Positions 33,392-44,810 are shown, counted from the stretch's first letter. The stretch: DNA of 51,675 bases from Gnetum montanum (GCA_015680685.1 MNCI01002796.1:59956-111630); one strand, 5' to 3'. Program-made: numbers and translations. The notes: generated by a model not told the origin, from the letters alone.

Positions 33392-34337
33392 NNNNNNNNN
33401 NNNNNNNNNNNNNNNNNNNNNNNNNNNNNNNNNNNNNNNNNNNNNNNNNNNNNNNNNNNNNNNNNNNNNNNNNNNNNNNNNNNNNNNNNNNNNNNNNNNN
33501 NNNNNNNNNNNNNNNNNNNNNNNNNNNNNNNNNNNNNNNNNNNNNNNNNNNNNNNNNNNNNNNNNNNNNNNNNNNNNNNNNNNNNNNNNNNNNNNNNNNN
33601 NNNNNNNNNNNNNNNNNNNNNNNNNNNNNNNNNNNNNNNNNNNNNNNNNNNNNNNNNNNNNNNNNNNNNNNNNNNNNNNNNNNNNNNNNNNNNNNNNNNN
33701 NNNNNNNNNNNNNNNNNNNNNNNNNNNNNNNNNNNNNNNNNNNNNNNNNNNNNNNNNNNNNNNNNNNNNNNNNNNNNNNNNNNNNNNNNNNNNNNNNNNN
33801 NNNNNNNNNNNNNNNNNNNNNNNNNNNNNNNNNNNNNNNNNNNNNNNNNNNNNNNNNNNNNNNNNNNNNNNNNNNNNNNNNNNNNNNNNNNNNNNNNNNN
33901 NNNNNNNNNNNNNNNNNNNNNNNNNNNNNNNNNNNNNNNNNNNNNNNNNNNNNNNNNNNNNNNNNNNNNNNNNNNNNNNNNNNNNNNNNNNNNNNNNNNN
34001 NNNNNNNNNNNNNNNNNNNNNNNNNNNNNNNNNNNNNNNNNNNNNNNNNNNNNNNNNNNNNNNNNNNNNNNNNNNNNNNNNNNNNNNNNNNNNNNNNNNN
34101 NNNNNNNNNNNNNNNNNNNNNNNNNNNNNNNNNNNNNNNNNNNNNNNNNNNNNNNNNNNNNNNNNNNNNNNNNNNNNNNNNNNNNNNNNNNNNNNNNNNN
34201 NNNNNNNNNNNNNNNNNNNNNNNNNNNNNNNNNNNNNNNNNNNNNNNNNNNNNNNNNNNNNNNNNNNNNNNNNNNNNNNNNNNNNNNNNNNNNNNNNNNN
34301 NNNNNNNNNNNNNNNNNNNNNNNNNNNNNNNNNNNNN
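33392..34337. other. Assembly gap (946 N)
   Basis: A run of N covering, by comparison with the 3' LTR and with A and B, the rest of the 5' LTR of C, its primer site and the start of gag. Open frames running through the Ns are artefacts. Confidence 0.95.
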
Positions 34338-34339
34338 CT

Positions 34340-37300
34340 CCTAACATTGGTTAGGGGATGGTGTATCAGAACCTCCACTCCACTATTCACAACCCTAGTT
34401 TTGATACCCACAAACACGAAGTGTTCAACGAAGGAACACAAACACACGATAAGGGTGGAAGTTCTGATAATGATCATGATTGAGGTTGAGACCGCCAAAG
34501 AGAAGGTAGAAAATACCATCATGGTGATGGTTCTCCTTCTTCTTCACCTTCATTGTCATCTTCACCCTCTCCTTCAGTGTCCAGATGCAGTCATAGGGAA
34601 ACCAATTGTGAGGATAAGGGAAAACGAAGTGAAAGTCATCGACGAGACAATCTAGAATGAGGACGAAAGCACTCTAAAGAATCAAGGCATAGAAGAAGGG
34701 AGAGTAGGGAACCACGTAGACACCATAGAATCTATGAATGAGATGATCACGAAGAACTCCTACTCGCAACTAGAAGCATGCTAGATATAACAGAGGCCGT
34801 AAGAGTTCCAACAAGGCACGAAAAGGATAGTAGGATTAAGAGGTTAGACATGAATAACATCCCATGATTTGAAGGGGGATACAACGCTGATCCTCAAAAT
34901 CATTTACAAGAATTCCATGATGCATGTGCCTTGCAAAACATAGAAAATGAATGGCAAAAATTGAAGTTGTTCTCAAGGATACTAGTGAAAGAGGCTGAAA
35001 GCTGGTATCGGTCCTTAGAATCGGAATCCATTCGAAGGTGGAGTACAATGTTAAAACTGTTTAATGATAAGTACCAAATGTACTCCCGAGTGTCTAACCT
35101 GTGGAAGTAAATCCAAGGATGGAAGTAAGGAAATTGTGAACCCTTGGATGTTGCCATGGGCCACTATTATGCACTGTTACATTGTTGCCCTGGCCATGGT
35201 TATTCGCAGTGGGATCAACTATGCCATCTCATGGATGGACTTAGGCATGAAACAAGAAGAACCTTTGGGACGTATGCCCAAGGAAGGTTATCAAAGCTTA
35301 GGTCTTATCAAATTCATAGATTGCTAGAGTAAGTTGCCAAAGATGAAGGTGAGCTATGAAAGAGAGAAAGTGCGGAAGAATACAATCGAGATCCTTCCCT
35401 CTAAAAAAGGGGAGTGAGATTTTGTAAGGAGGAAGAAGAGTCACTACTCGAAGAGATGGTGAAAAGGGAAACTTTGCCTCTCCAAAAGTTAACATTAGAA
35501 GTATCGGCAAAGGTAGACCAAATGTGGGACTTCCTAGATAGTAGGTTTGAAATTGTTAAAATTGTAGAGGAGTCTAGGGAGTGAGGTAGTGATTGCGACA
35601 AAAAGAAATAGAGAGAAGTGGAAAATGCACGTAACAAGGGTAAGGGAAAAATGACCATCACAGAAGAGGTTTTGGATTTAGACACGGACAATGATAGTGG
35701 ATGTGAGATATGCCAATACGACCATTCTAAGGGATGTTACCTAGTGATCTCACATCTACAAGAGTCTGGGGTGTATGCACTCAACCCACGATTAAATAAA
35801 CGGCAAACACCCCGATGGTTATCTTATCCCCAAGGTAACCTAAGGCAGTTCCACCAACCTTCAACATATTATCCAAGTGGAACTCCACCACAACCCATTA
35901 AGAAACATCAATAGTGGCAATATCCACAGTCATGGGGGATGCCACCACTAACGCAACAATACCTGTACCGGCAACCTTATCCATATGGCTACTACGTGTA
36001 GCATCCAATCTCTCCACGTGACTCTATTGGTCACGTTACATCACAACATCACTACCAAGCCCATGAGTATTATAGAACTCCCTCTCCTAGGAGAGATAAC
36101 CCACAAATATACCATCCTTCAAATCCATCCGTAGCTCCTACACCAATAGCTCCATTACCACCCGCTCCAACAATGCAAGGGGAACTCCCTACTCAACCGC
36201 AACAATGCAATGCCATAAGGGCTGTAAATCATCAACCCACTGTTGGTTTTGACAACTGTATGAAGAAGAAACCTTTCTTCAGAATCAATAGTTCAACCAA
36301 GCCCTTACAACCACAAGAGGTTGAACCTCTGAACGCCTCCCCATCAAATAAAGCTTCAGAGCTCCCTTCAAACCAAACACTGAGCTCAACGCATATGATC
36401 ATTTTAACACATGCCGTTACTAACTGGATCAAGGGTAACAACCTTCCTGGGAAATTCGCTAATCCTGGAAGCCCTCTAATTTATCTCCAAATCACTGGGA
36501 ATGAGCCATGCAAAGCTCTTCTAGATTCAGGTTCTAGAGTTAACTTAATATCGCAAGAAATGTACAAAGCCTGGAACCTGCCTCCATTGAAGAAGAGCAA
36601 TATTTTCCTAGAGCTGGCCGACTAGTCCATCACTGTTCCCTTGGGACTAGTGGAGGACATCATCACCACTATGTGTGGGTGGTTGTACCTAGTTGATTTC
36701 CTAGTAATATAAGTGAATAATGGTAAAGTGGACTTCCGAATCATAATGGGAAGGGCATGGCTCCACGATCTTTCCTTGGAAATATCTAAGGAGAACACTT
36801 TTGGAAAGATTGAGAAGAAGAAGGTTCAATGCATCGCATATAGTGATACATGGTGTAATTGCGTGCAGAGATCATGGGTTGTGCAAAGTTTAGCATTGCC
36901 TACATGCAACCGGTGTGCACAAGACATTAACATACAAAAGTGCCTATATGCAGTAGCCACACGATAAGAGGACACCCAGTGGCTGATAGTTGATCAAGAG
37001 AGAAAATCACTCATGTGCATGGAACTAACTGAGGAAATAACTTGCGCTTACATTGAAAGCATAGACGCACTAGAGCAAGTCCGCTGCCAACTTCCAAGTC
37101 TTAACCTTGAAAACATTAACTGGGGGAAGTTGAAAATTCCTGAAAAATTCAAACAAGAGCCCCTAGAATTAAAACCATTGCCCACCGGTCTGGAATATAT
37201 GATCCTTGAAAATGGAAAATCAGTAATCATTAATGTAAGACTTTCTTCCAAACAAAAAGGAAGACTGCTGAAAGTAATAAACAAGTGGTCAAAAGCCTTT

Positions 37301-40021
37301 GCCTAGTCACATCCTGAATTAACTAGAATAGATCCTAGGATATGCTAGCATAGGATTTACACTGACCCCTCCATGAAACCTCGAAAACAACTGCAAAGGT
37401 TGTTGAACCAAAAATTGAAGCAAGTAGTAAAAGAATAAATAGAAAAGCTTCTTAAGGTTGGGTTCATATATCCCATTGCTGATAGCGAATGGGTTAGCCC
37501 TTTGGTAATCGTGCCTAAAAAGGGAGGCAAATGGAGGATGTGCATAGATTTTAGGCTACTGAACATGGCAACATTTAAGGATCACTTTCCGTTGCCATTC
37601 ATTGACCAAGTCTTAGACACCATAGTAGGGCATCATTATTACAATTTTCTGGATGGCTATAGTGGATACAACCAAATACAGATAGCCTCAAAAGATCAAG
37701 CCAAGACAACGTTCACCAATCCTTGGGGAACATTTACGTATAAACAAATGCCGTTTGGCTTGTGTAATGCTCCTGCCACGTTTCAATGCCTAGTTCTAAG
37801 CATCTTTCTACAGTAGATAGGGAACAAAGTGGAAGTCTTCATGGATGACTTCTCCACCTATGGAACAAGTTTTGATTAAGCCTTGGACCGATTAAAGCAA
37901 GTGCTACAAAGATGCATAGAAACCAATCTAAGGCTCAACTAGTAGAAAAGCCATTTAATGGTCCAAGAAGGCATAGTACTTGAGCATAAGGTTTCACATG
38001 CAGATATTGAGGTAGACCTAGATAAAATTAGGATCATCAAAGGAATCACCCGTCAACCGGAAACTATCAAAGACATTTGGTCATTCCTTGGACACACTGG
38101 CTACTATAGGAGATTCATTGAGAACTCCTCTAAGATTGCCAAACCGTTGGTAGAGCTAACAAAGATGGATGTACCTTTTGAGTGGACCAGGGAATGTGAA
38201 CGAACATTCCAAACCCTGAAACAAAAGATAGTAGAAACTCCCATTCCACAAGCTCCTAACTAGTCTAGACCGTTCCACATCATGACTGATGCATCCAATT
38301 ATGCCTTAGAATCCGTACTTACAAAGTTAGATGATCAAAAATGGCCTTAGTACATCCACTGTGCAGGTAGAAGTATCGTCGGTGCACAACTTAACTACAC
38401 AACTATAGAGAAAGAATTAATGGTTGTAGTGTTTGCACTGTATAAGTTTAGGCACTATGTGTTAGGTTACAAAGTGTTCATCCACACGGATCATAGTGTA
38501 ATCTGGTTCCTCATGAACAAGCCAATGGTTAGCCCTCATATTATATGATGGCTGGTAATCCTACAGGAGTTTGATCTAACGATGATCGATCAGAAAGGCA
38601 CCAAGAACGTAGTTGTAGATCATTTATCTCGGTTGTGCTGGGACAACAAAGAGGATGAATATGTAATGCCTGATCATTTTCCTGATGAATCCCTCTTTAC
38701 CGGTGTAGTGAATAACCAACTACCCATGGAGACGAACTGGTATAGTAGCATTCTCATCTATCTCCTTACTCAAAAAACACCACAGGAGCTGGACCTTAAG
38801 AAGAAATAATAGTTTCTTCATAGAGCCAAGTACTTTATGGAGATCAATGGAAAAATTTTCAAAGTGTGTCTTGATGGCTTGGTTCGATGATGTGTGCCCG
38901 ATGTAGATCAATTGAGAGTTCTCCAAGATGCTCATGAGGGCCCTTGTGGGGGTCACTATGAGGGGAGACGAAAAGCTATTAAGATCTTGCTTGTAGGATA
39001 TTACTGGCCAACATTATTTTGGGATGTCCATTAATTTTTTCGATCTTGTGAGCGTTGTCAACGTGATGGGGGAATGACTGCTAAAATGGAGGGTCCGCAA
39101 TAATGGATTCAATCATTAGAACCCTTCGCCATTTGGGGAATAGACTTTATGGGGCCCATTACACCAATGTCCAATGGAAAATCTTACATTGTAGTTGTCA
39201 TAGACTATTTAACAAAATGGGCTAAAGTAGCTGCTATTAAAGACTGCACATCATCTACAGTTGCACAATTTGTGCAACAAAAAATTGTAAATAGGTTTGG
39301 TGTGCCACGTGCACTTATTTTGGATAATGGAACACACTTCACAGGTGTAACTTTTCGAAAGTTAATGCGATGCTTAGGGGTTGAACATAAATTGACTACA
39401 CCTTATCACCCCCAAGCTAATGGACAAGCTAAGGTCACCAACAGGGAGATCACTAAAATATTGATTAGGATAATTAGCAAGTATAGGTGAGATTGGAGCA
39501 CTAAACTGAATGATGCTCTTTGGGCATACCACTCCACCTGGAAACTCCCTATAGGCTACTCTCCCTATGAGTTAGTGTACGGAAAGCTTCCAACACTTCC
39601 GATTCAAACCGAGCTCTGTACACTATCAATGACTTGTGACCTCCACCTCGACCTTGATCTAGCATAGAAATAGAGGTTGGCAACTTTAAACATGCTAGAT
39701 GAAACCCGATTAGCTGCCCTGTCATCAAATGAGTTGCACAAGGCATATAACAAGCAATGTCATGACTTGAAGATTCAAAAGGTTAAGTATCAACTAGAAG
39801 ATAAGGTTCTCTACTAGAAGCCCACACATCTGCCACAATGCACAAAACTTCAAACACTGTGGGAAGGACCTTGCATTATTCATGCAACCTTTCCTTCAGG
39901 GGCCATGATCATATAAAAACCTGAGAGCCCTGATAAGAGATTGTTAGTCAATGTGCAATAGACCAGACCCTTCCATGAATTTAGAACAGCCAGTGCACAT
40001 AATACCTCTGAGAGGGGATGA
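34340..40021 (+). pseudogene. gag-pol of element C (single frame, about 40 stops)
   Basis: Polyprotein gene of a Ty3/gypsy element; the true start is in the N gap. All recognisable segments lie in one frame over 1,894 codons. Gag core about 34740-35340; CX2CX3H knuckle (CEICQYDHSKGC) at 35702-35740; aspartic protease LLDSGS at 36518-36535; RT from 37500 with PKKGGKWRMCIDFR, NFLDGYSGYNQI and FMDD at 37838-37849; RNase H with TDAS and TDHS at about 38280-38500; integrase zinc region H...H...C..C at 38930-39060; integrase core from about 39120 with IDFMGP and LDNG. The third catalytic residue, normally Glu, reads Lys at 39431-39433. My count of stops is about 17 TAG, 12 TAA and 10 TGA, many at conserved Trp, Gln or Arg positions. 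No frameshift was seen. Confidence 0.9.
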
Positions 40022-42011
40022 CCTTGGTCACTATTTCAGATCTCCTCCTTCCAACTTAGTTATGGGGGAGATGGCCACCTCTGTTAACCATTCGAGGCGC
40101 TCAGATCCTTTTTAAGTTTTTATTTTACAAATTTCTTTAATTTTTCTTATTTTTGTTTTGCACCATTGTTTATACTTTCTCATTTCTTTGTGTGACTGTT
40201 TGTTTTGTTTTTTATTTTTATTTTTGTTTTGTTAGATTTGTCTCCTAATAAGTGCTCATGATGGTGGTATGAGCTGTATTCTATTGATTGCTAATATTTG
40301 GTTTTTACCTTTGAGTTATAATGTTGATACTAAGGTATGGTTCTTTTGATATAACAGGCAAGGAGTCCATGTCGTCCATGCATCCATGAATTTCTATGGT
40401 CTCTCTTGACTTGAAACTATATAGTCCCCTTCTTTAATAATAAAAATATTAACGAATTGGTGACTGGGCATTTCTCAAACTAAGGAAGGACTCAAGGACT
40501 GAAAAGGGTGTGACTTCAAAGGGATTTGATGTGTTTGTGCTACCTATTCTCTTGGGTGCTTGGATGTTTTCTTCTTGAGTTTTCCTACCATTTCGACATT
40601 GCTCCATTATTGGGAAGCTGAGCCAATAAAAATAAGTCTTTACATGGTGTGGTTCTCAAGCAAAAAAAAAAAAAGAAAAAAAAGAAAAAAAGAAAAAAAG
40701 AAAAAAAAAAGAAAAAAAAAGTGAGAATTCAAAGCACACCCCTTAGAAAAAATAATCATCTAGGCTACACGCACTGGTTATGGAACTAAATAGACATGTT
40801 CCCTCTAACTAAGGCCATTTCTCGCTTCCTACTTCTCCGTTTCTCATTTTCCTTGGAATGGTGGTGACTCTTTGGCCGAAGCATTCTTGTTACTTCAAGT
40901 GGATGGATTGGCCAAGTGTATTAATGCGAAGTCATTGGGTGTGGATTGTTTGAGGCTAGATTTGGAATGAGATCTACTCAGTCACATTAACCATAAGTAC
41001 ACAAGGGGTTGTACAACACCTTGTTCTTGGGGCTCCATTCCATTCTATTCTCCCCATCATTCTTTCTGCATTTTCCACTTCATTGCCGGTTGTATCAGTA
41101 GTCTATATTTTGGTTGATGCATTATTTTGTCTTTGGTGAATTCTTGTGGTTAAGTCTTTAACTCTTGCTTCCAAATGACATTTGCAGAGCCTACGAACTC
41201 TTTGAATGTGGGTTTGTTAGGGCATTAAGGGCATGAGCCTACTTTGGGGAGGACCCACTGGCATTCCTATTTGGTGCATCAGTTAACTTCTTTCCCTTAA
41301 ACATTTCCGCAATCAACATTGTTTTGTCTCATTCCCATCTCTGACATCCATTTTATCGGCATTGCCGTTGTTTCTTTTTCTCCATCTTTCTTATTCCTTA
41401 TCTTTTTCAATTCTATCGCTATCGGAGGATCGCTCTTAGTCATGGGGGCCCTGGTCCAATTTTTTCGATTTTTCCTAACCCCTACACCTTAGGTAGTCAC
41501 TAGTGTTATACCTTTAGAATCTGTATTGGTCATATCACAACTTAGCCAATGGACCTTACATTGAGGCAAGGTATCAACTGTATTGTGATTTACTTATCCT
41601 TGCTCATATGTGACTGTGTTGTGTGTGCAGATGGCAATCATACAACAATGGACTGTACTTGGAGGAAACACTCAGAATGGATTGGTGCTGGAATGTTTGT
41701 GCAAGGAACAAGATTGATAGCGTGGCTATGGATGGACAACAGAAGGTGCAACCTTGGCCTCGGTAGAAACACATCTTCTCCTTTTCTCTCTCTCTCTCTC
41801 TTCTCTCTTAATTGCCAAATAAGGTTGGATGTCAATTGTGTATAGTGTTCACTTTTGTAGTCATGAACACTAATGTTGCCATGTATTGTAATGTTGATCC
41901 ATTCACATGTCATCCCATTCACCATTAGTTGTCATTCAAGTCAATAATCCCATACCTTCCCAATATTTTGTAAGGAACTTGAGGATGAGTTTTCATTCAG
42001 TCATGGGGGTA
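40022..42011 (+). other. Non-coding 3' region of element C
   Basis: Follows pol and has no credible ORF except a 28-codon one at 41631. Landmarks in order: TTAGTTATGGGGGAGATGG at 40056; AAGGGTGTGACTTCAAAGGG near 40505; an A-rich tract 40662-40720, followed by GAATTCAAAGCACACCCC; GAGCCTACTTTGGGGAGG at 41235-41252; TTAGTCATGGGGGCC at 41437; and 3' splice-like GTGTGTGCAG ending 41630, directly before ATGGC. A CT microsatellite is at 41789-41805. The third ORF seen in A is absent. A polypurine motif ends at 42011. Confidence 0.6.
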
Positions 42012-42816
42012 TGATGAACCGCGATATCGCGTACGCGATATCACATTCACCACGCGATATCACGTATGCGATATAGCATCCTGCCTCATCTTCTATAAAT
42101 AAGAGGCGGTGCCCTTGGTTCCCATACATTAGATTTAGACCCTTAGCCAGACTCTTGCAGTTTTGTCATTTTAGAGTTAGAATTATTTCTATGTGCCCAC
42201 AGTAGGAGTCATAGAGTGAACATATCTTTATTCGAGCAATTTGTACTTGAGCACAATTTTGTGTACGATAATAAAGATAAACTTTATGATAAACCTTGCA
42301 GCATACAGATTAAGCTAATTAGTAATTAATTATTGTTTAATGCTTTCCTAGTTAATTAATATTTCTCTGAACCTTCAACCCCCTTAGTTAAATACACTTA
42401 ATACAACCGCTTCGAGCATGCGTGTAGCGCTTGGTAACCCAGTAATCATTAGTGTTTGGTAATCCCAGTAGCGTTGCACTGGTTCAGGATGTGTACGACA
42501 AGTGGAAACGGATACTAGTGTTAGGAACATTTAGAAACTAGTTAATGAATAGTTAATGTAAGTTAGCCACTTAGTTCTCTCTCCCTCTCTTTTATTAGTA
42601 GAAGACAAAAAATACAAAAGCTATAAAAATCATGTACCTCAAGCTTACTTAACCATACAACTGTGACAATACAAGTAAGTTTGGGAAGACAATGATTGAT
42701 TAACCCTGAGTGTTCCATTAAGGCGCATAAGCACTTGGTCCTTGGAGTTCGACCGGATCGTGCGTGAAACGCTTGTATTTGTATGGTTGAGTGTAGGGGT
42801 ACCTCGCCACTCATCA
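42012..42816 (+). repeat. 3' LTR of element C
   Basis: 805 bp, TGATGAACC to CTCATCA. U3 opens with four GCGATAT motifs at 42021-42075, the first inside the 12-bp palindrome CGCGATATCGCG (42020-42031). TATAAATA lies near 42096. U5 has GCTTGGTAACCCAGTA and TTTGGTAATCCCAGTAG. Confidence 0.9.
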
Positions 42817-43318
42817 TAGGTGATGCTAAAAGAAATGCCTAAGGAAGAAGGTCTTTTGCCAAGCATGGAATTGAAGCCAAGAGAGGAACAACAGAGGAGA
42901 TGCCCATGGATAAATTGTAGCACATAAAGATAGTAGCTTAAGCATCACATGTTTACTAGATCCATGGGACGATTAGAAGAAATTTTAGTCCATCCTTCAA
43001 GAATGTTGCATGTAACCGGAGAAGCATCAACATAACAATCTAGGTTGGAAGTTTGCCACCACTAATGGTAATAAGAAGAATCATCTTCAGTGGATTCTTG
43101 AAGACCTTGACAAATTTTGTAATTTTCAAAGCCTGTCCAATCTTTTTGTCACTTTGTCATTTTGTATGCATCCACTCAAATAAAATTTTGTAATGTGGCA
43201 CTCACAGTCAATCAATAGTTAGCATTAGTCAATAATTCCATACCTTCCCAATTTTGTAAAGAAAGCTCGATCCTATCCTGTTAACTTGAGGATGAGTTTT
43301 TATTCAATCGTGGGGGTA
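42817..43318 (+). other. Element B 3' region, right of C
   Basis: Starts with TAGGT, the right target-site copy of C. An open frame of 34 codons starts at 42823, two codons after the joined splice-like site, and nothing identifies it. The last 100 bases (AGTCAATAATTCCATACC to the polypurine motif CAATCGTGGGGGTA) match the equivalent parts of A (about 20114-20208) and C (about 41939-42011). No pol and no long third ORF. Confidence 0.6.
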
Positions 43319-44298
43319 TGATGAGTCATCAAATTGCTGGGTTATCTAATAAAAAGTCAACTTTTTGGTTGGCTCTAATATCTTGGCTTTGATGTCATAG
43401 CCTCGATATCAAGGCTTCAACAACAAGGCTCCGATAACAAGGCTGTATCAACGAGGCCTTGTCAACGTAGTCAATTGCGTCGACGAGGCCCCATCGATGC
43501 ATCATTTCATGAGTCAATGAGGCCCCACCAACGCATCCTAGTAATAAAATCTATAAATACACGTTGATAGCCGTGTTTATGCATTCCTTTGGTTAATAGA
43601 GTAGCCGAACTCTTGCAATTTTATTCTGTAATCTTAGAGAACAGTTAGTGAGTGCCCGCAGTGTGGATCTGAGTCAGTTGTACGACATCTTATTTGAGTG
43701 GCAATGTACCTAGACACATTCCATGAATGGCAATAAAATTGAGATTAATTCTTATTCATTACAACACTTTGACTTAGATTAAATTTATTTTTAATGCAAT
43801 TTATATTTCATGTACTTTGTTAATATTTCTTTTTCCATGCATGGTAATGAATTGGTGGAATCCTAGTAGCGTAAACATGTATTCACTTGGTAATCCTAGT
43901 AGTGTTATTGCTTGGTTTGCCCAGTAGCATAGCGCTTGGTAATCTTAGTAGTGGATACGTGAGTTCAGGACATGTACAGCAAGTTGGGAACGAACACTCA
44001 TCGTCCATAGGCTAGTTTAGGCTTTACTTTCCATTGTTAATTAGTTTAAACAATTGATTTCTTTATTATTGTTAGGAGAAGCATAAGGCTGAAACAACAT
44101 CAATTATCATATGCCTCACTTTGGACTAAACCATACATGACAAAGCTATCACTAGTCCAAGTGGGAGGACAATGAATTGCGAGCAAGGCATAACGATCTA
44201 GATGCCACAACTAGTCCCATCCACAGAATTTGATGGAATCATGCATGAATGCTTGTGATTTGTATGGTTAAGCGTAGGGGGTACTTGGCTGCTCATCA
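43319..44298 (+). repeat. 3' LTR of element B
   Basis: 980 bp, TGATGAGTCATCAAATTG to CTCATCA. It matches the 5' LTR (28087-29132) with many C/T and G/A differences; the 9-bp U3 dyad near 43466 is damaged by two such changes. GGTAC follows at 44299-44303. Confidence 0.9.
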
Positions 44299-44303
44299 GG
44301 TAC

Positions 44304-44412
44304 TTATCAAACATGGGATTATGCAAGATATATGGACAATGGAGATGATAACCTTCCTATTGAAGTTTTAGATTCTGATTTTGAGAAAATGTTTGATAGT
44401 GCTAAAAATTAA
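44304..44412 (+). pseudogene. hAT transposase relic, C-terminal tail
   Basis: Continuation of the hAT relic after element B. With one GGTAC the frame from about 28046 runs on without a break as a short acidic tail (TYQTWDYARYMDNGDDN) to a TAA at 44410-44412, a typical hAT C-terminus. This confirms B inserted into the gene. Confidence 0.8.
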
Positions 44413-44810
44413 AAAGTACTTTCAGAAAGTTAATGATAAAATTGTTTTATGAAAATAAGGTTTTTTTTAATTATCAAATAGTATACAATATATACCTTAA
44501 TATATTTTATGATTTATTAAAACTCTTGTCATTATTAAATAACATGTTATGAAGTTGCTTTGTGATGTGTGTTATAAAGTTACTATTATATAAATTTATC
44601 TCCTTTGTAATGATAAAGAGGTGTGCATTTAATAAAATTTATTATTAAAATTTCATTGATTTCTAATTTTTAGAGTATGTTGTTTTTAACTCGTTTCTAT
44701 GTACAACCTTTCACTTTGCTGCTTTCCCGCACGTTGCTGTTGCGATCACGTGACCCCGTTTCCGTTTCTGGTAACTATGGTAACAGACAGCTGCTTCAGC
44801 CGAAAATAAG
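44413..44810. other. Intergenic, nothing recognised
   Basis: AT-rich to about 44660, then more balanced composition approaching the ABCB relic. The end of the hAT element and the ABCB promoter may lie here, but no terminal repeat or TATA box was assigned. Confidence 0.4.

Larger units (their letters stand above)
33081..42816 (+). mobile_element. Element C: Athila-like LTR retrotransposon with full gag-pol, nested in B
   Basis: A 9.7-kb Ty3/gypsy element. 5' LTR from 33081 (mostly hidden by a 946-N gap), gag-protease-RT-RNase H-integrase in one frame 34340-40021, long non-coding 3' region, polypurine motif TCAGTCATGGGGGTA, and 3' LTR 42012-42816. Target-site copies CAGGT (33076-33080) and TAGGT (42817-42821) differ by one C/T. 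The RT and integrase phrases and gag-pol order match the Athila/Tat group. About 40 in-frame stops make it inactive, but it is the only element here that could once have supplied enzymes to A and B. Confidence 0.92.
28087..44298 (+). mobile_element. Element B: Athila-like LTR retrotransposon, gag only, split by element C
   Basis: Spans 16.2 kb, of which 9.7 kb (33081-42816) is the nested element C; B itself is about 6.5 kb. Order: 5' LTR 28087-29132, primer site 29134, damaged gag from 29258 to about 31000, non-coding region, C insertion, 500 bases of 3' non-coding DNA, polypurine motif, 3' LTR 43319-44298. Perfect GGTAC target-site copies flank it. No pol domain is present on either side of C. 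It inserted near the 3' end of the hAT transposase gene. Non-autonomous, related to A and C. Confidence 0.9.

Noticed and set aside
33374-34522. Open frames of over 300 codons on the minus strand
   Set aside because: They run through the N gap and are translations of unknown bases.
34340-40021. Recoding of TAG as an amino acid in elements A and C
   Set aside because: TAA and TGA stops are also frequent and all can be made by transitions; FATB uses the normal code. Decay explains the data better.
41549-41845. 98-codon ORF at the third-ORF position of C
   Set aside because: Starts before the splice-like site, ends in a CT microsatellite and has no similarity to the third ORF of A.
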